A DNA stretch of 64,000 bases from the NCBI RefSeq assembly GCF_017591435.1, contig NC_059303.1, forward strand, positions 20,218,484 through 20,282,483. Reading direction: 5' to 3'. This DNA comes from Portunus trituberculatus. Taxonomy: Eukaryota > Arthropoda > Malacostraca > Decapoda > Portunidae. The notes beneath the pieces were generated by a model. That model worked only from the letters and a program-made list of their open reading frames with translations. It was not told the origin of the DNA and made no database searches. The first letter of the stretch is position 1. Each line of letters starts with the position of its first letter. The position numbers were made by a program, and so were the translations under genes. Of this stretch, positions 27,393 to 42,200 are shown one piece after another.

Positions 27393-30300
27393 CTCAGAGT
27401 AAAGGTTGACTTAATGATGATAACAAGTAACTCTACTGAGGCTGCCCTGTCTACACAACTATCAGCTAAACACTAACTGTGGACATCCTATTTCTGTGTG
27501 TATGAAAACTGAAGTGATAAAACTGAAGTTAAGAGTAGATTTAATTATATACTCCACCAATTGTCAATAAATGGTATTCTGCTCTCATATGCCAGTGATT
27601 GTTCACTTAATTACTCGAGGCAAGGACTACAATACAAAGCAGAGGCACATTTACCCATTTCACATGAACATGAGTGGAGGATGCTCATGCAGACACTGGA
27701 GTTGTCATCCAAAATTCCATGCAATAATGTGATGGAGAGGAGAAGGAACAGCACTACAGACAATAGCAAGGTAAGCATATCAGCAACAGGAAAAAAAGGA
27801 AAAAAGCAAGGTCTGAAGGTGTCACTTTACAAATGTAGGAACGTCCTCTCTTATTCAAACATATGCAATCTCTTTCTCATTGCCGTATTCATCACAATAT
27901 GTCACGGGGGCTGGCAGCACCAGACTTGGGGGCTGTCGCTCATATTCCCTGTTGACCAGCTGTGTGGCATGGTATGAAGCATGGCAGGGAGCATGATAGG
28001 GGACTGAGGGAAAGGCAGCTACACTCAGAGAGCTCAGGGAGTGCTGCTGGCCATGGAGTACAAATGGGATAGTATTGTCTTGTTTGCTCTGATATCCCTC
28101 AAAACTCTTACTTCTGTAGCCTGTCATCCGTGTATGACATTTCTTAGAAGTAGAGGATGAGGTGCGGCTCACTGGCCTAATGCCATTGAGCCCACAGCAA
28201 TCTGAGGCTGGAAGTCCTGACTCACAGCAAGCTCCACTTGAGCTCTGAGGAGGCACCTTCACTTCCTCAATGGGGGACAGCGTGGGTGCACTGTTGGTGC
28301 GGCACATATGTCGCTGCAGCAACAGCGTGGTGGGTCTGCGGCTTGGCAGACTTGAGGTCTTTGCCACGAGACTGGCCAAGCTAGTCTGTGGTTTTCTCAG
28401 ATCATGAGTGCGTGCAACATTCATATCAGGGTGTTGTCTGGAAGGAGTAGTTAAGTTTATTTCTTCCTCTAATTCACGAATAATAGCAGTAAGCTTGTCT
28501 GCAATGCGTTTGTGAACTTCAGGCTGGGACTTGTATTTCACCAGGAAGTTTACAGTGTCAGTGAGTGAAGTGTTGCCCTGAGGTCCATCCCCAGGTGGCT
28601 GAGGCGTGCCCTCGTGACTTGAAGTGTCTGAGGTGTTCAGCGCCAAACACTCACATGAATTGTCTGGTTTTGAGTCTTGTGCATTATGGGTGTTGGTCTT
28701 ATTTATCTGATACTTTTCAAACCAAGTGTGGTTTTTTGTCATGTTCTGCATCTTTACGGTATGGTTTGTAGATCTCTTCACATAAGTTAGCTTGCCATCT
28801 GTACAAGTGAGGTGTGGCTTTGCCGTACACTGGCCTGAGCCTTTGGCCAGCTGATGGTCTGGTGAGATGCTTGAGACAGTTTGATCAAAACTGTTGCCCT
28901 TGGAACTTTTCATTTTGAGTATCAAGTTTTTACATGAAGAAGGTTCATTAACTTGATATACTCTCTGGGAGTCACATTTTTTGCCTGATAATGATTTTTT
29001 AGGAACTGAGGGAAAGTAAGTTTCTTTGTCACATGAACATTTCTGAAGGGTTGGGTACTTATTCTCTGACATTTCATTTTGAAAATTTTGTTCAGAATTT
29101 GTTCTTTCTAGATAGAAACGAGACGGTAACTCTGTGTCTTCACTTGTGAAGTTGTGACTCTTGCTGCGTGTCATCTTCTTTTTCAAATTTGCAAAAGACT
29201 TGAAATCTGTGGAAAACACAGCATGGAAAGGTTTGATGAACTTGTGCTGCCAAGCTGGTGCTGGTGAAGGCTCTTTAACCTTCTCCTGATCAGAATTCTT
29301 AATGCAATATTCCTTTACCTCAGGTGTGTCTGTAACCTTGTCCAGGACATCTTCACTTGAGCTCCTCGCAAACAAGGAGTGACTGCTGACTGGAGACAGA
29401 GTGGTCTCTGAAGAAGGATCTTTGGAATAATTCCTCTGGTTATCTACACCCAAAAAATCTTCACTTTTGCTTCGAAATATTTTGTTAAGTATTTTTGAGC
29501 TTTTCTTACTAAGCACACTGTCCTTATAGTGAGGAAAGTCTTGGCAATCAGGTTGCTGCAGCACAGCACTCTGGCTCATGTGGGACAGTGACGGCCATTT
29601 TCTGAACAGAAATTTTTCAGACCGTGACGAGTGAGAGTGCTTGTAATTGGTTGGGGAGATGGCTTCCCTCCGGCATGACTCTGCTGAGTCTGCCTTTGCT
29701 TGCTGTGAGACTGGCGACGACTTACCCAGAGGTAGAGCGAAGGATACCTTACCGCACTCTGGTGATGAATTAGGCATCACACTGATTGGGTCAACACTTC
29801 TCTCACAATATAAAGGATTTTTCTTCATAGGTATTGACTGCCCTGGAAGACAAAATGTTTCAAATTCTGATCCATCATGTTTCCTTTGCTGGCAGGCCAA
29901 TTCACTGACGGACAGGCAAGGCAAACTTCCAGCCAAGTTTTTTGCCAGAAACCCTTCTTGGGATCTGGTATTTGTTTCAGTAGCCTTTACAAGCATGTCT
30001 CTATGCCAGCTGTCATTGCTGTTCATCACAACTGGAGCAGTGTGACATGTTGGGGTTGATACCTGAAATTCTATGCTGTTAGATGGAACATTGATGTTAA
30101 GTTTGGAGTTGCAAGGTGAAACAAGACAATGGTTTTCTTTACTGGGGGTTTCCCCAGATCCTGGAAGACTCTGGGAAAACATCCCATGTTTGCTGATTAT
30201 TTTCAGTTTTCTCTTTTCTCTGCTGTGGTTTGGGGAGAGGACAGACTTCACAGGCTCAAGGAAATGGAATTCTCTTTCAGAAGTTCCACGATCATTCTCT

Positions 30301-33187
30301 GGACTCTGGGAGTGTGGAGGACTGTGACGCTTGGTGAAGACAGTGTGGTGTGAGTTTAAGGGAGGTTTTCCTGCAATGTTATTTCTAGGGGCAGAAAGTT
30401 TTTTAATGGAGGAGATAAGGGCAGAGCAAGCAGCAGCATGCACGAAGGAGAGAGTGGCTACCGATGAGGAGGGTGAGAGGGATGCAGCATTACTCGTGCC
30501 AAGGGGGGGCGGTGCAGGATCTAGCAGCATACCTGAAGTGTGGGATTTATGGAGTTTGGAAAGGGAGGTGACAGAGGATGACTCTGCACTAAGGTCCACA
30601 GGAACTGCATGGGTGTCGGAATGGGAGCGCTCATGAGACGAGCGGGAATTATTGGTGGAGGTGGACCCCCTACGGGGCGGGCCAGGGGAGGGGGTGGGGG
30701 AGAGAGAGTGGTGGGTGGAGGTGGAGCGTGGGCCGTGGTGTGGTTTCGTCTTGGGCTCTGCCAGGGCCTTCATCTTGCTAATGGACTGGGGAGACGTGGC
30801 TCCTGCAATGTGAGGAGAGTGCTCAGAGAAAACAAGCTAACTATAGTAGGTCTCTGGAGGCTTGAAAGTGTTAAGCTCTGATTAAGAAAACATAAAAAAG
30901 TTATTCATAAAGCAAAAAGCTAAGCCACACTGCAATTAATCATTTTAGAGATGAAAAATCATGGAGAGAAAGATCTCCTGGAAGCGCTGTCTTACCAAAC
31001 TTTGCCGTCTGCTTCTTGCCGTCAGAAGTCTGAGAGGTGGAGGAGGTGGAGGAGGTGGTGGAGGGGGTAGGGGAATGGGGACGCCTTCTGGGAGGAGGGT
31101 TGGTGGGGGGAGCACTGTTAGAACCCCCATGATTGTGGTTATTATTGTTGTTGTTATTATTATTGTTATTGTTGCCACTGCCTCCCCCCACCAGCTTGTG
31201 CCCCTCTGAGCCGCCCTCACACTCATAGGACATTGCCCGTAGCCGATCCTCATCTGTCACAATGTTGAGCCGGGCAAGGTAAGCCTTGACGCGCCGCACC
31301 ATCTGAGCCTGAAAGCAATCACACCCACTGTTACTCTCCAAAGGTTACAATGGTAATGTACACAGCAGATTGAAAGGTACAATATATTATGGCACTTGGT
31401 AGATTAAAGAAGAGAAGGTGAGTGAGAATGAAGAATATTTAGAAGAGAAGGAAGAAAAAGCTAGACAGGAAAATGAAACATAAAGAAAAGAAGGAAGAAA
31501 AAACAAGTAAACAAAGATGCATTAAGAAAGGAAGGAAGAAAGAAAGAAAAGAAAGAAGAAAGAAACAATAAGACAGAAAAAAGAAGTAAGCAAAAACAAA
31601 AACATAAACCATAAAAATGGAAAGAAAATGAAAAGCAATACATTTAGCTTATCTTCCTCACCTCCTCATACATCTTCTTCTTGTCAGGGGCAGCTGTTGA
31701 CTTCTTGCGCCTCTTGACTGTGGCTATCTGGTGACCCCCGGCACCCATCTGGTTGAGGCTGATGAGGGCTGTGCTTGGAGGCTGCCCACCCGGGTCCTGG
31801 ATGTTGTACAAGTCCTGGGAACAACATGCTTCATCAAGGACTTGCTCAATAACATTTTAGTAGTCTAGTGTTAAAGTACATCCTCTCTTTCATCACAGTT
31901 TTATTGATTTTTTTTTGCTTAGTGTTAAAGTACATTCAAAACCTGCACTTCCTGAAGAGTTTAGGAGCATAAGACAAATCATTAAACAGTAAAACAAGTA
32001 TAAATAAAGTATTGATTCATAAGAGATAATTATTAATTTACCTGAATCCTTTTGGCTTCTATTCTTCCTTCTCAATCTCAGCAAAATATTATGGCACAAG
32101 TCTAAAGCATAACTTTCAAAAGACCACTGACTACAAAAAGAAGGATGGAACTAATAAGTTCAAACTTTCTAATACTGGTAATTTAAATTTGTTCACTATA
32201 ATTGTCTAAAATAAATAAAAAGTGATGTGCCATACAGCCTAAGCATTCAAATGAGGGACTGATTCATTCAAGTTTTCCATGGTTTTAGATTTGTTGTCAC
32301 TAAAACTGTCCAGAATGAACAAAAAGTAATGAATACTAACATTGCTTAAAGACAAAATGTAAGCAAAGGAATAAACAGACTTCTGATGTTATTGATCAAG
32401 AGGCAGTTTTCAGGGATGTGTGATATCTAGAAAAATAAAACAGCAAGAAATACAATTGGTGGTGACTCACATAAGGTGCAGAGCACATGTTCTGGAGGTC
32501 CCGGATATATCGGGAAATCATTCTCAGCTTTTCAAAGTTGATGAGTCCTTCAATCTTGTCATCATTTCCTTCATGAGTGAAAGTCAAGTCTTTGTTGACG
32601 ACTGGGTAGAATGGAATCTGTGAGGAGAATGCAGAAGTACCAATAAATTGTTAGCAGACATAAGAAACAAGATAGGGAAGTAAAGGAATCTATAGAGATG
32701 TATATTAATTATACCAATGTTTACATAAAAACCTAAGAAAGAAGATAAGCAAGTAAAGGAGTCTGCAAAGAAAAGATAAAATTTCATTATAGCATTAAGT
32801 CATTAACTGCAATAAGAAAGATAAGAAAATAAAATTCAATTTTGTAAATCATCCTTAAATTGCAGAGGACAACCTAGGCAGTGAAAGAGTTATATAATAA
32901 ATCAGCATGTGTTTCATTACTCACAATCGGAGACTGAATATTTTCATTCTGGACAAGGTTACGGTATTTGCTCATGTTTCTTGAGGGATCCATTAGCTCC
33001 TGCATCTCTTGGTACATCCGCTGGTACTTAGACGGCAGCCTCTCCCATGTCTGCTTTAGTCTTGACACTGACCCATGGCCCAGACCAGACAGTATGGCAA
33101 ACATTGAGTTGAAGTTTTTGCATTCCTTGCATTGCCCTGTTTGGTGGAAGGACAGGAGATTAGATACTGTACACATCAGACAAAGCA

Positions 33188-33243
<56 letters not shown>

Positions 33244-34301
33244 ATACACACTTCATTCACATTATTATCCCTATTGGCCTGTGATAGAAGAGTGTAAAGT
33301 AGTAGTAGGAGTAGTAGTTGTCTCTTTCTATTTCTATACCAGACTGGTAATCCCACACAAAACAGTCTAGACAAAGCACCACACACATTCACATCACTCA
33401 CACGCTCCGACCCTTACAGTAAACACTACTACACCACAGGGGCCTAGATATAGCATAGCAAAGACACTAGCATTGCATAAAATACCAACAATATTCATTA
33501 TCATTACCATACATACTTAAGTATTGAGACAAAAGGTACACAAGAAATACAGTGCAATGAGATATACATACGTGCAACTTTGATGAACTGCTTGATAATC
33601 TTGGATCTTTTGACTAGATTGTGTTCTGAGCAGACTTCATTCACCACCCAGAACATTTCCCGGTTCACAAGCTGCATAGAAACATACATAGTAATTATGA
33701 CAAAAAATAACTAAAACCAAATGAATAGAGCAGTAGAGAAAAGAAAAACAAAAAAATCCTTGTGATCAGTACAGCACAATGAGCACAACTGGGTAGGTAA
33801 AAACACGCACCTCACGGAAACGAGACAGAGCTGGGATTCCATAGTTGGACTTGAGGTTGAAAAGGTCGTCGATGTACTCGGTAAGCTCTATCTGACGGAA
33901 TATGGTGTAGTCCTCGAGGGTGAGTTGGATGGCCAAGTCCACTGAATTGAGTTGCAGGAAGCAGACGGTCGACTCCCGCACCAGCTCGTTCACCACATCC
34001 TCAGCGATGCTGGTCTGGGACATAGTGATGTTCCTCAGGTAGTACCTGCTGTTCAGTGCTGCAAGGAAGGGAAGGGATCATCATGGGTTGGTGGAGAATT
34101 ATGATGAGCCATACTGGGAAGTAGAGGAATGAAGATAAAACTACACTATAATTAACACTAAAGAATCTAATTAATAAAAGAATATGGGGAAAGAAACACT
34201 GAAAATTAACAGTGAAGAATCTGATTAGTAAGAGAATATGGGGAAAGCTAACACTAAACCAGATATAAACTGCGATGTCATCCTAGCATAAAAAAAAGTT
34301 G

Positions 34302-34338
<37 letters not shown>

Positions 34339-35994
34339 TTTACTATGAATCAGAGAAATCCACAATATAAAACTAGACTGATAACTAACACTTGAAAATT
34401 AGATCAGTGTAAGAAAATAGAAACACTGACAGTGAACTGAACATAAACACTACAAAACCAGATATCAAGATTAGATGACTTCATAACGATCACCAAAAAT
34501 GCTAAATGCAGTAGATGTGAATGTGGAAAGCTAACCAATTATTCATCATATTTACTTTGAAAATAATGGTAGCAGTCACCCATGTCCACCTCACCTATTC
34601 TCTCTGCCAAGTTCTGCATTGAGTCAGGCAAGCGCTTTGTCTTGGTAATTCCTTCTTCAGTGACAGATACTTCATACAAGGCATAGTTGGAGGAGCCTGT
34701 TGGGTCACTGATGTTGAAGATTTGCAGGGACAGCATCACCACCTCCCGAGCTGTTGTCTCCTTGTGCACAGGGAGGAACCTGGCAGCCTGGTCTGTGGCT
34801 CTGTACACCTGTATCAGATAAGGAAGATCAAGGACATGTTCTGTGCATAAGACACGTAACATGCACATATATGACAAATACACTGACTACTTCATTAGAA
34901 CAGACTCTCATTACATTGGTTGCAGGTACTTTGGAATGGCTTGGTGCTAAAAACTGAGAAGCATGACTGTGGAAAAAAGAAAGAAATGTCCACACTGAGA
35001 TGACTTATTTCTTATTTTCCGTGCAACTTCACTCCCCAAGGCCAACAAAATTTAGAGGAAAAAAAGACCTTTTTAATGCCATGACCTAACAAAATGAAGT
35101 AAAGTACTAAATCAAATAATACAAACAAGACTACATGATCTACCTAAGCTTAAATATATCTTACAGTACTGAATGGGCTGACAAACAAGAATAAACAAGA
35201 ATACAGGATCTAGCCAGGCTTAAACATACCTTACTGTATTAAATGGACTGACAAATAAAGCAGAACAGTGACAGAAGGCAGCAACACCTCACCTTTAAGA
35301 CATGCTCAGGGAATTCTGTCCTGATGTCCTCATAGGCGCCAGTGGTGCTGAGGTCTGGGTTGCTGTGGCTGTGGTAGAGGCCGCCACTTATGCTGGACTG
35401 AGAGGACACGCTGTCATCACTATTGGCTTGTGAGTCCCTGCCGAGAGTAGAGGTAAGTGTTGAGAGTTGTTCAGATCAATGGTAGACTTTTGTGGGTTTG
35501 GTTTTGAATGTGCATGAAGGAAGTAGCACTTTAGTAGTACATGTAAAATAAATGAGTATGATAATGATAATAATAATGATAACACTAATACTACCAATAC
35601 TAATAATATTAATAAAGTCAAATTGTACTAGGAAATAATAAATTAAAAATAGAGCAAAATCATAAATTCAATATTAATACTACTATTACTATCAAGAACA
35701 GTAACAGTAACAAGAAAAATTATAATCATGATAATACAGTAATAATGATAATATTAATTGAGGAGGACATGAAAAGAAACACAGGTGTAGGGAGGTGAGT
35801 TTAATCTCGACTAGTTTCATTGTATGCTACTTCAGGGGAATAAACTTACCTCCCTGCACCTGTGTTTCTTTTCATCTCCTCTTCCAACTTGTCTGAATGT
35901 CTGAACAGATAATATTAATAATAATAACTATACTACCACCACCAGTAGGTTACTACTACCATAAATGATTAAACAAAAAACAATAACAGCACAA

Positions 35995-36057
<63 letters not shown>

Positions 36058-36194
36058 GAATGAAGAAGTAGTGTCTGTAACGAGTGTGCATACTTTTAAA
36101 GTAAGATTGGATAAGTGTAGATATGGAGACGGGGCCACACAAGCATAAAGCCCAGGCCCTGTAAAACTACAACTAGGTAAATACAACTAGGTAA

Positions 36195-36249
<55 letters not shown>

Positions 36250-39200
36250 GGTATCAGCAACAAGTGTGCATAGTTTTAAAGAAAAATGAATAAGTGTAGA
36301 TATGGAGACGGAGCCACACGAGTGTAAAGCCCAGGCCCTGTAAAACTACAACTAGATAAATGCAACACACACAATTCAATGTGGACAAAAGCCATGTCAT
36401 GGAAATGAGAAAGGGTGAAAGACGACCCGTGGGAATCTATAAGATAGGAGATGGAGTAGAACTGGAGAAAGTAAAAAAGGAAAAGGAATTAGGAGTAACG
36501 ATGGAAGAAAACAATCAACCGGTAAGCCATATTGATAGAATTTTCAGAGAGACATATAATTTACTAAGGAATATTGGATTAGCATTTCACTACATGGACA
36601 AAGAAATGATGAAAAAATTGATAAGTACTATAATAAGACCCAGATTGGAATATGCAGTAGTGCGGACCCCCCATAAAAAGAAACACATAAGAAAGTTGGA
36701 GAAACTATAACAAATGGCTACAAGAATGGTTCCAGAATTTGAAGGGATGACATATGAGGAGAGACTAAAGGCAATGGATCTACCAACCCTGGAACAGAGA
36801 AGGGAGAGAGGGGATCTGATACAAGTTTATAAATTGATCAACGGAATGGAACAAGAAGATAATGAGAAACTGATCCTGAAAGAAGAATATGACAGTGGAA
36901 GCATAGTAAAAAGCTGAGAAAGGGAAGATGTCTGAGAGATGTTAAAAAATATAGTTTTCCACAAAGATGTGTTGAGACGTGGAACAGTTTGAGTGAAGAA
37001 GTGGTGTCAGCAACGAGTGTGCATAGTTTTAAAGAAAAATTGGATAAGTGTAGATATGGAGACACGACCACACGAGCATAAAGTCCAGGCCCTAAATACA
37101 CACACACACACACACAAAACAATAAAACATAAATACTCACTGAGGACTATTTTTTTGCATGAGGGACTCAAGCACCTTCTTCCTGATCTTATTTGCCTTA
37201 TTGGTGACAGACAAACCCTTGTTGTTGCCCATCTTGCCCTTGTCCTTGGGTGACTGCTGGTTGGGGTCAGCTGAGATATTCATGGAGGCAAAATTGGAGT
37301 TGAGGCTGAGGTGGTTGTTGGAATCAGCGAGGCCATGCACATCTGAAGGCTTCCTGGAGCGAGGCCTTGGGGAGTTCTCTGGTGTCATGAGCATCTCCTT
37401 GAAGGCTGTGGGAAGTGTTAAGAAAGTTTATAAGGCATGCCATGCACTACACTGTCTTATTTTGTAGTCATTTGTTTAACTTAATAAATGGTACTGCAGT
37501 GAGGTCTTGGGGAGTACTCTGTCAACATAAGCATGTTTTTGAAGACTGTGGAAAATGATAAAGGTTGAAAAAGGGTGATATATGTTCACTGGGCTTTTTA
37601 TGTTCTTGTGTAAGGTTATTTGTTTAAATGATACTAGAGTGAGGTAGGAATTTCTCTGGTGTCATGAGCATTTCCTTGAAGGCTGTGGGGAGTGTTAAGA
37701 ATATTGAAAAAGGGTTTCGTGTGTTAACTGGGCCTTGTGTTCTTGTGGAGGTGGTTTGACTATATACTCGTATAAGAATGAGGTGAACCATCAATATTTA
37801 ATAACATTGAATTTTTCTGCTATGACACTAGGAGAAAAAGGAATGGTTATCATTGGGGCAGAGACAAAGAAAGTTCATATAGTACCTACTCAGATTACCA
37901 GAGAAACTGCTTTTGATTTATGGAAAGATGATGAGACTTGAATTTCAACAACAATACAAATATGTACTCTTAGTGGTTAGGGAGAAATGACAAGTAAAGA
38001 AAAGTATGAAGTAACCCAGAGAAGTTTACAATAACATACCTAATAAGTTGCTCTTGACAGTTATGGAGAGGTGGCAAGTTTGGCGCAGGATCTCAAGGGC
38101 CTTGGCATGATTCATGCGATCAAAGCTCTGTCCATTCACCTCCAAGATCTGGTCACCGCGCTTCAATCCAACGTCCTCAGCCTTGCTGCCTTTCTCCACC
38201 TGAAAAGACATGAGGAGTCACTGCTAGACCTTACTGTACTGACATGATTCTGATGACTCCAGTTACTAATGTGCCTGCTTGCCTTCAATATTGGAGAAGT
38301 GATTTAATTTAAAGGAACCCAGTTATTAAAATACTCTCTTGTTTCTATTATTGAGCTTTTAAGGACCCTAATTACTGATGTGTGTATTTGAGGTGCGGCA
38401 TTAATAGTTATGAAAGCAAGCAAATTCTTTAAGCCAGTGACTTCCTGATCTCAGTAACTAAACAATTGCAATGTGTAAAGATTAAACTATGAATCTCTTT
38501 TCTTACTTATCCAGGAGGAAGAATAACAATGACAATGATGATAAGTGACCTTTACCTTGGAAATAAAGATTCCGTATCCTCTCTCGTGTCCCCCTAAGAT
38601 AGAAAAGTGGAGGATCTCATCTCTGGAAGGCCTGGTGAGTGTTACAGTCCTGGCTCTGGCTTTGGTGGCACAGGCAAAGTCCAGGAGACGTAGTTGCCCC
38701 GCCATCTTCTCCCTCTCCAGCCCTTCCTCAAACTGCTCCAAGAAGTTCATCATTGCTGGGTCCATTTCAAAGTCTGTGAAGTGATTGTTGACCCAGAGCA
38801 GGACTACTCTTGTCACTCGGTCCCGCAGTGAAGGGTCCTCAAACCTGCCGGGTTGCAAGAGCAAGTGCTACTGGGAGGAGCAAGAGTTTGGTTGTAGTCT
38901 ATATTCAGAAATGCTTTGTTCCCTTGCCACCACTATTTTCAGAGGCCACAGAGATTATCATCCAGATTCTCAAGAGCAATTTAAATTGGGGAACCTCTAA
39001 CCTAGTATAAGAAATGCATGAAAAACTGAAAACTGATAAAAATGTGAATGCAGACACATTTTTATATCCCTTACTTGGACTGGGACTTGAACCAAGTAAG
39101 AATTTTCTCAATATCACCATAAAAAAATAAAGGAGCTGCAAGAAGCCCTTAGGTCTACACATGGCAGTCCCTGTATTCTGAAATGCTTTTTATCTCTCAC

Positions 39201-42200
39201 TGTGACTATTTTCAAAGATCACATAATTAGTTGGTTTCTCAAAAGTGCTTCCCTGTTAATGATGTGGAAATCTTATCAGTGTCACCAGAACTACATGTTA
39301 CAATAAACACCCTTAAATATCCATGTAACATCAAGTTGAACCTTTTGAAAATAGTGGAGGTGCAGCAAAGAGGGGTTTCTGAATGAGGTCCGAGGAGTGG
39401 CCTTCAGCATGCCGGCTTACCATTGCAGGAGTTTGTTAGCCACAACAAGTGGAGATTCTATGAAGGTGCGGTGAGTCAGAAGGAAATCCTCCACAAAGGT
39501 TGGATCCACATTGTTCTCCACCTCCACCAGCTGCTGCATCAGTCTTTCAGATGTGCCCTGCAACCATCAGACACAAACAAGGTGAGCAATAGTGACAATC
39601 AAAAAGTACACTGAACTGAGGATCTGTCTACCTATACACTAAGCTGGCAATCTAACACGGTGCATCCTTGACAAAGCACCACACTCACACACACTTATAG
39701 CCCTGTTGGCTCTGGTGGAGAGGGATAGTCTTGTGGATAAAACTACTACACTCCAGAAGCTTCACAGCTGGCCACATAGATCCATAGCAAGGCCTGACAG
39801 TATACACTTGTTTACTTGTGCCCTTTATGAGACTGTTCCTTATCCTGCATGCACTGCAATCCTCAAACTGCAGCACTTCCTACACCATAACTAGGTAAGA
39901 TTAGGCTAAAAGGTGGGATGTTTAAAAAAAAAAACATACAAGGTACACAAGCCAGGATGACCTCATGTTCATGAGTAATTAACAATACGAGTATACACAT
40001 GATAAGGATGAACTAGAAACAGGAATCCTAAAAGCAAACACATGACATATACACAAACCCAGTCTGACCTCACCTTGATGACAATGTTGCCCTTCCTGTT
40101 CCCGGCATCAATGGGTCTTTGCTCTGTCACCAGCACCAACACTCCGTTCTCTTCATGGCGACGGATGTTTTCCTCTGACTGGTGCAGGATGCGGTAGTAG
40201 TCTGTCTGGCGGATGCACACAAACTGGCAGTCATCCACCTTGGAGCGCATGACCCCCTGGTGGTAGAGCTTCTCCATTGTGGGTGTGATGCCAAAGCTGG
40301 GGAGGAGAGGTAGCCTGGTTGTTATCAAGTCACTGGGCTCACTGGCCACTACTCTGCCACACGGATGCCGGTGCAGTGAGTCAAGTGAATGCCTGTGCTA
40401 TACAAGTGTCAGCTTGAGAATTCTTCATTCAGGTGAGATCCATGAACTTTCTTGTCAAACTAAATTCTTGTAACTCTTCGAAGTTTGTAAGTTTTTGCAT
40501 AGACTTTGTCAAGCTAAATTCTTAGAACATCTTGAGAGTTTGTAAGTTTTTATGTATATAATGTTTTATCCTGAAGTTAGTAACACTGGGAAAATCACAA
40601 AATCAACTTGAACTATTCAGTCTACCAATCCAAAGAAAAAATTCTCAACCTGTACTACAATGATTCCAATAAACTAAAACACCAACTTTCATTATCTACC
40701 ACAAATTAATGACCCTGATGATAATCTGAGCCTCCTTCAACTCATCTGCCAACGCAGCAAAACAGTAAAGCATCTACAACACATGCACCAATGACAAATA
40801 TGGACTGAAGGGATGATGGTTGGGCAGAGCTTACCACCAAGGAAACAAACTGAGCAGGAGGGAGCAAGACTTGGTTACTGAATTAACATGAAGAGACATT
40901 GGCAATAAATAGTTATCTATGTACTTGGTTTTCACACAGAGGAAGACACAGCAAAGGGTTTCTTTTTCAATTAATCTGATCGGGCTGAATGGGAAAATAT
41001 AATGCAAGATATAAGGAATTTTTAGTATTGTGAGCAAACACAAAAGCCTTGAGGGAGAGATGCAAAAGAGAGAGAGAGGATGCCTTGCAGAATAAGTGGA
41101 TAGAATCCTTAGTGTATAATGCAAAGAAAGACAACTAACATGGAGATAAAGAATAAACAACAACTTAACAGTACCAACACTGAAATTTTGATGAAAAACA
41201 ATATCAAAGAAACAAAATAGCTCTGAGAATTACGTTTTAGTGATTAGTTTCAGTGGAGAAGTTGCCAATGGTGCAAATAACAGTATAACATAAGGAGAGA
41301 GCAAATTAGAAGGCAGAACACTTATGGTGTTGCCCTGCAGGAGCTGAGAGAAGACAGGAAGAACCACTGTGAGTCGAGTCCATGCCGTGAGGGAAACTGC
41401 AGGAACCTTGTGAAGTGAAGGCAGTGAATACTCAAGAAAGTGACCAGGTGTATAAGTACAAAAACTTCAATATTCAAGGAGCATAAGTAAGAGGAACTGA
41501 AGTGCTGATGGGAAATTTGGAAAGGAGCATGAGTAAGAAGACTGAAGTATTTGTGGAGCATTTGGACAGGAGCATGACGATCCTTCTGCTGTGGCCAACC
41601 CTGCCATAAGAGCATAGAAGGAGAAGCATGAAAACATATACAACACACAGGCAGACAAGATGCATTCATACACATACAGCCATAACACATGAGACATTCA
41701 AAATACAAAGAGGGAACTTGCCAAAGATACTGACATATTACTCATAGCCTGTACTAAACCAAGGAAGCTAACCATGACACTTCTTTACCTTTTATGACTA
41801 AAGAGAGGAATGCAGCATTGGCAACAGAGGAAAGTAGAGAAATGTCTGGGTGTATATACTGTCAGATATGACTTTATAAGCAAATGCATTCTCACCATTG
41901 ACAACACAGGAATGAATTATACTTGTAGTGGTAATATTGTAGTTGGTTGTGAGCATCTCTCTCTCTCTCTCTCTCTCTTACACCTACTATGCTTTGTATT
42001 TTCCTTCAATATCAAATATTCTAGTGGTTTTGTAAGATTGCTGTCACTCACTTAAGACTGTCACTCATTCCTACTATTGACAAATCATAAAATAATGACA
42101 TTGACATACATTTTATGATTTTCTGGAGAACCTCACTTGGAAGGATTGGCAAGGATGCTGGCACTGCACTGAGGGACTTAAGACTGTAGGGAGGTGCTAG

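Noticed and set aside
37735..37941. 68-codon plus-strand open frame in Gef26 intron 7
   Set aside because: Begins with low-complexity residues, matches nothing I recognise and lies beside decayed exon copies.
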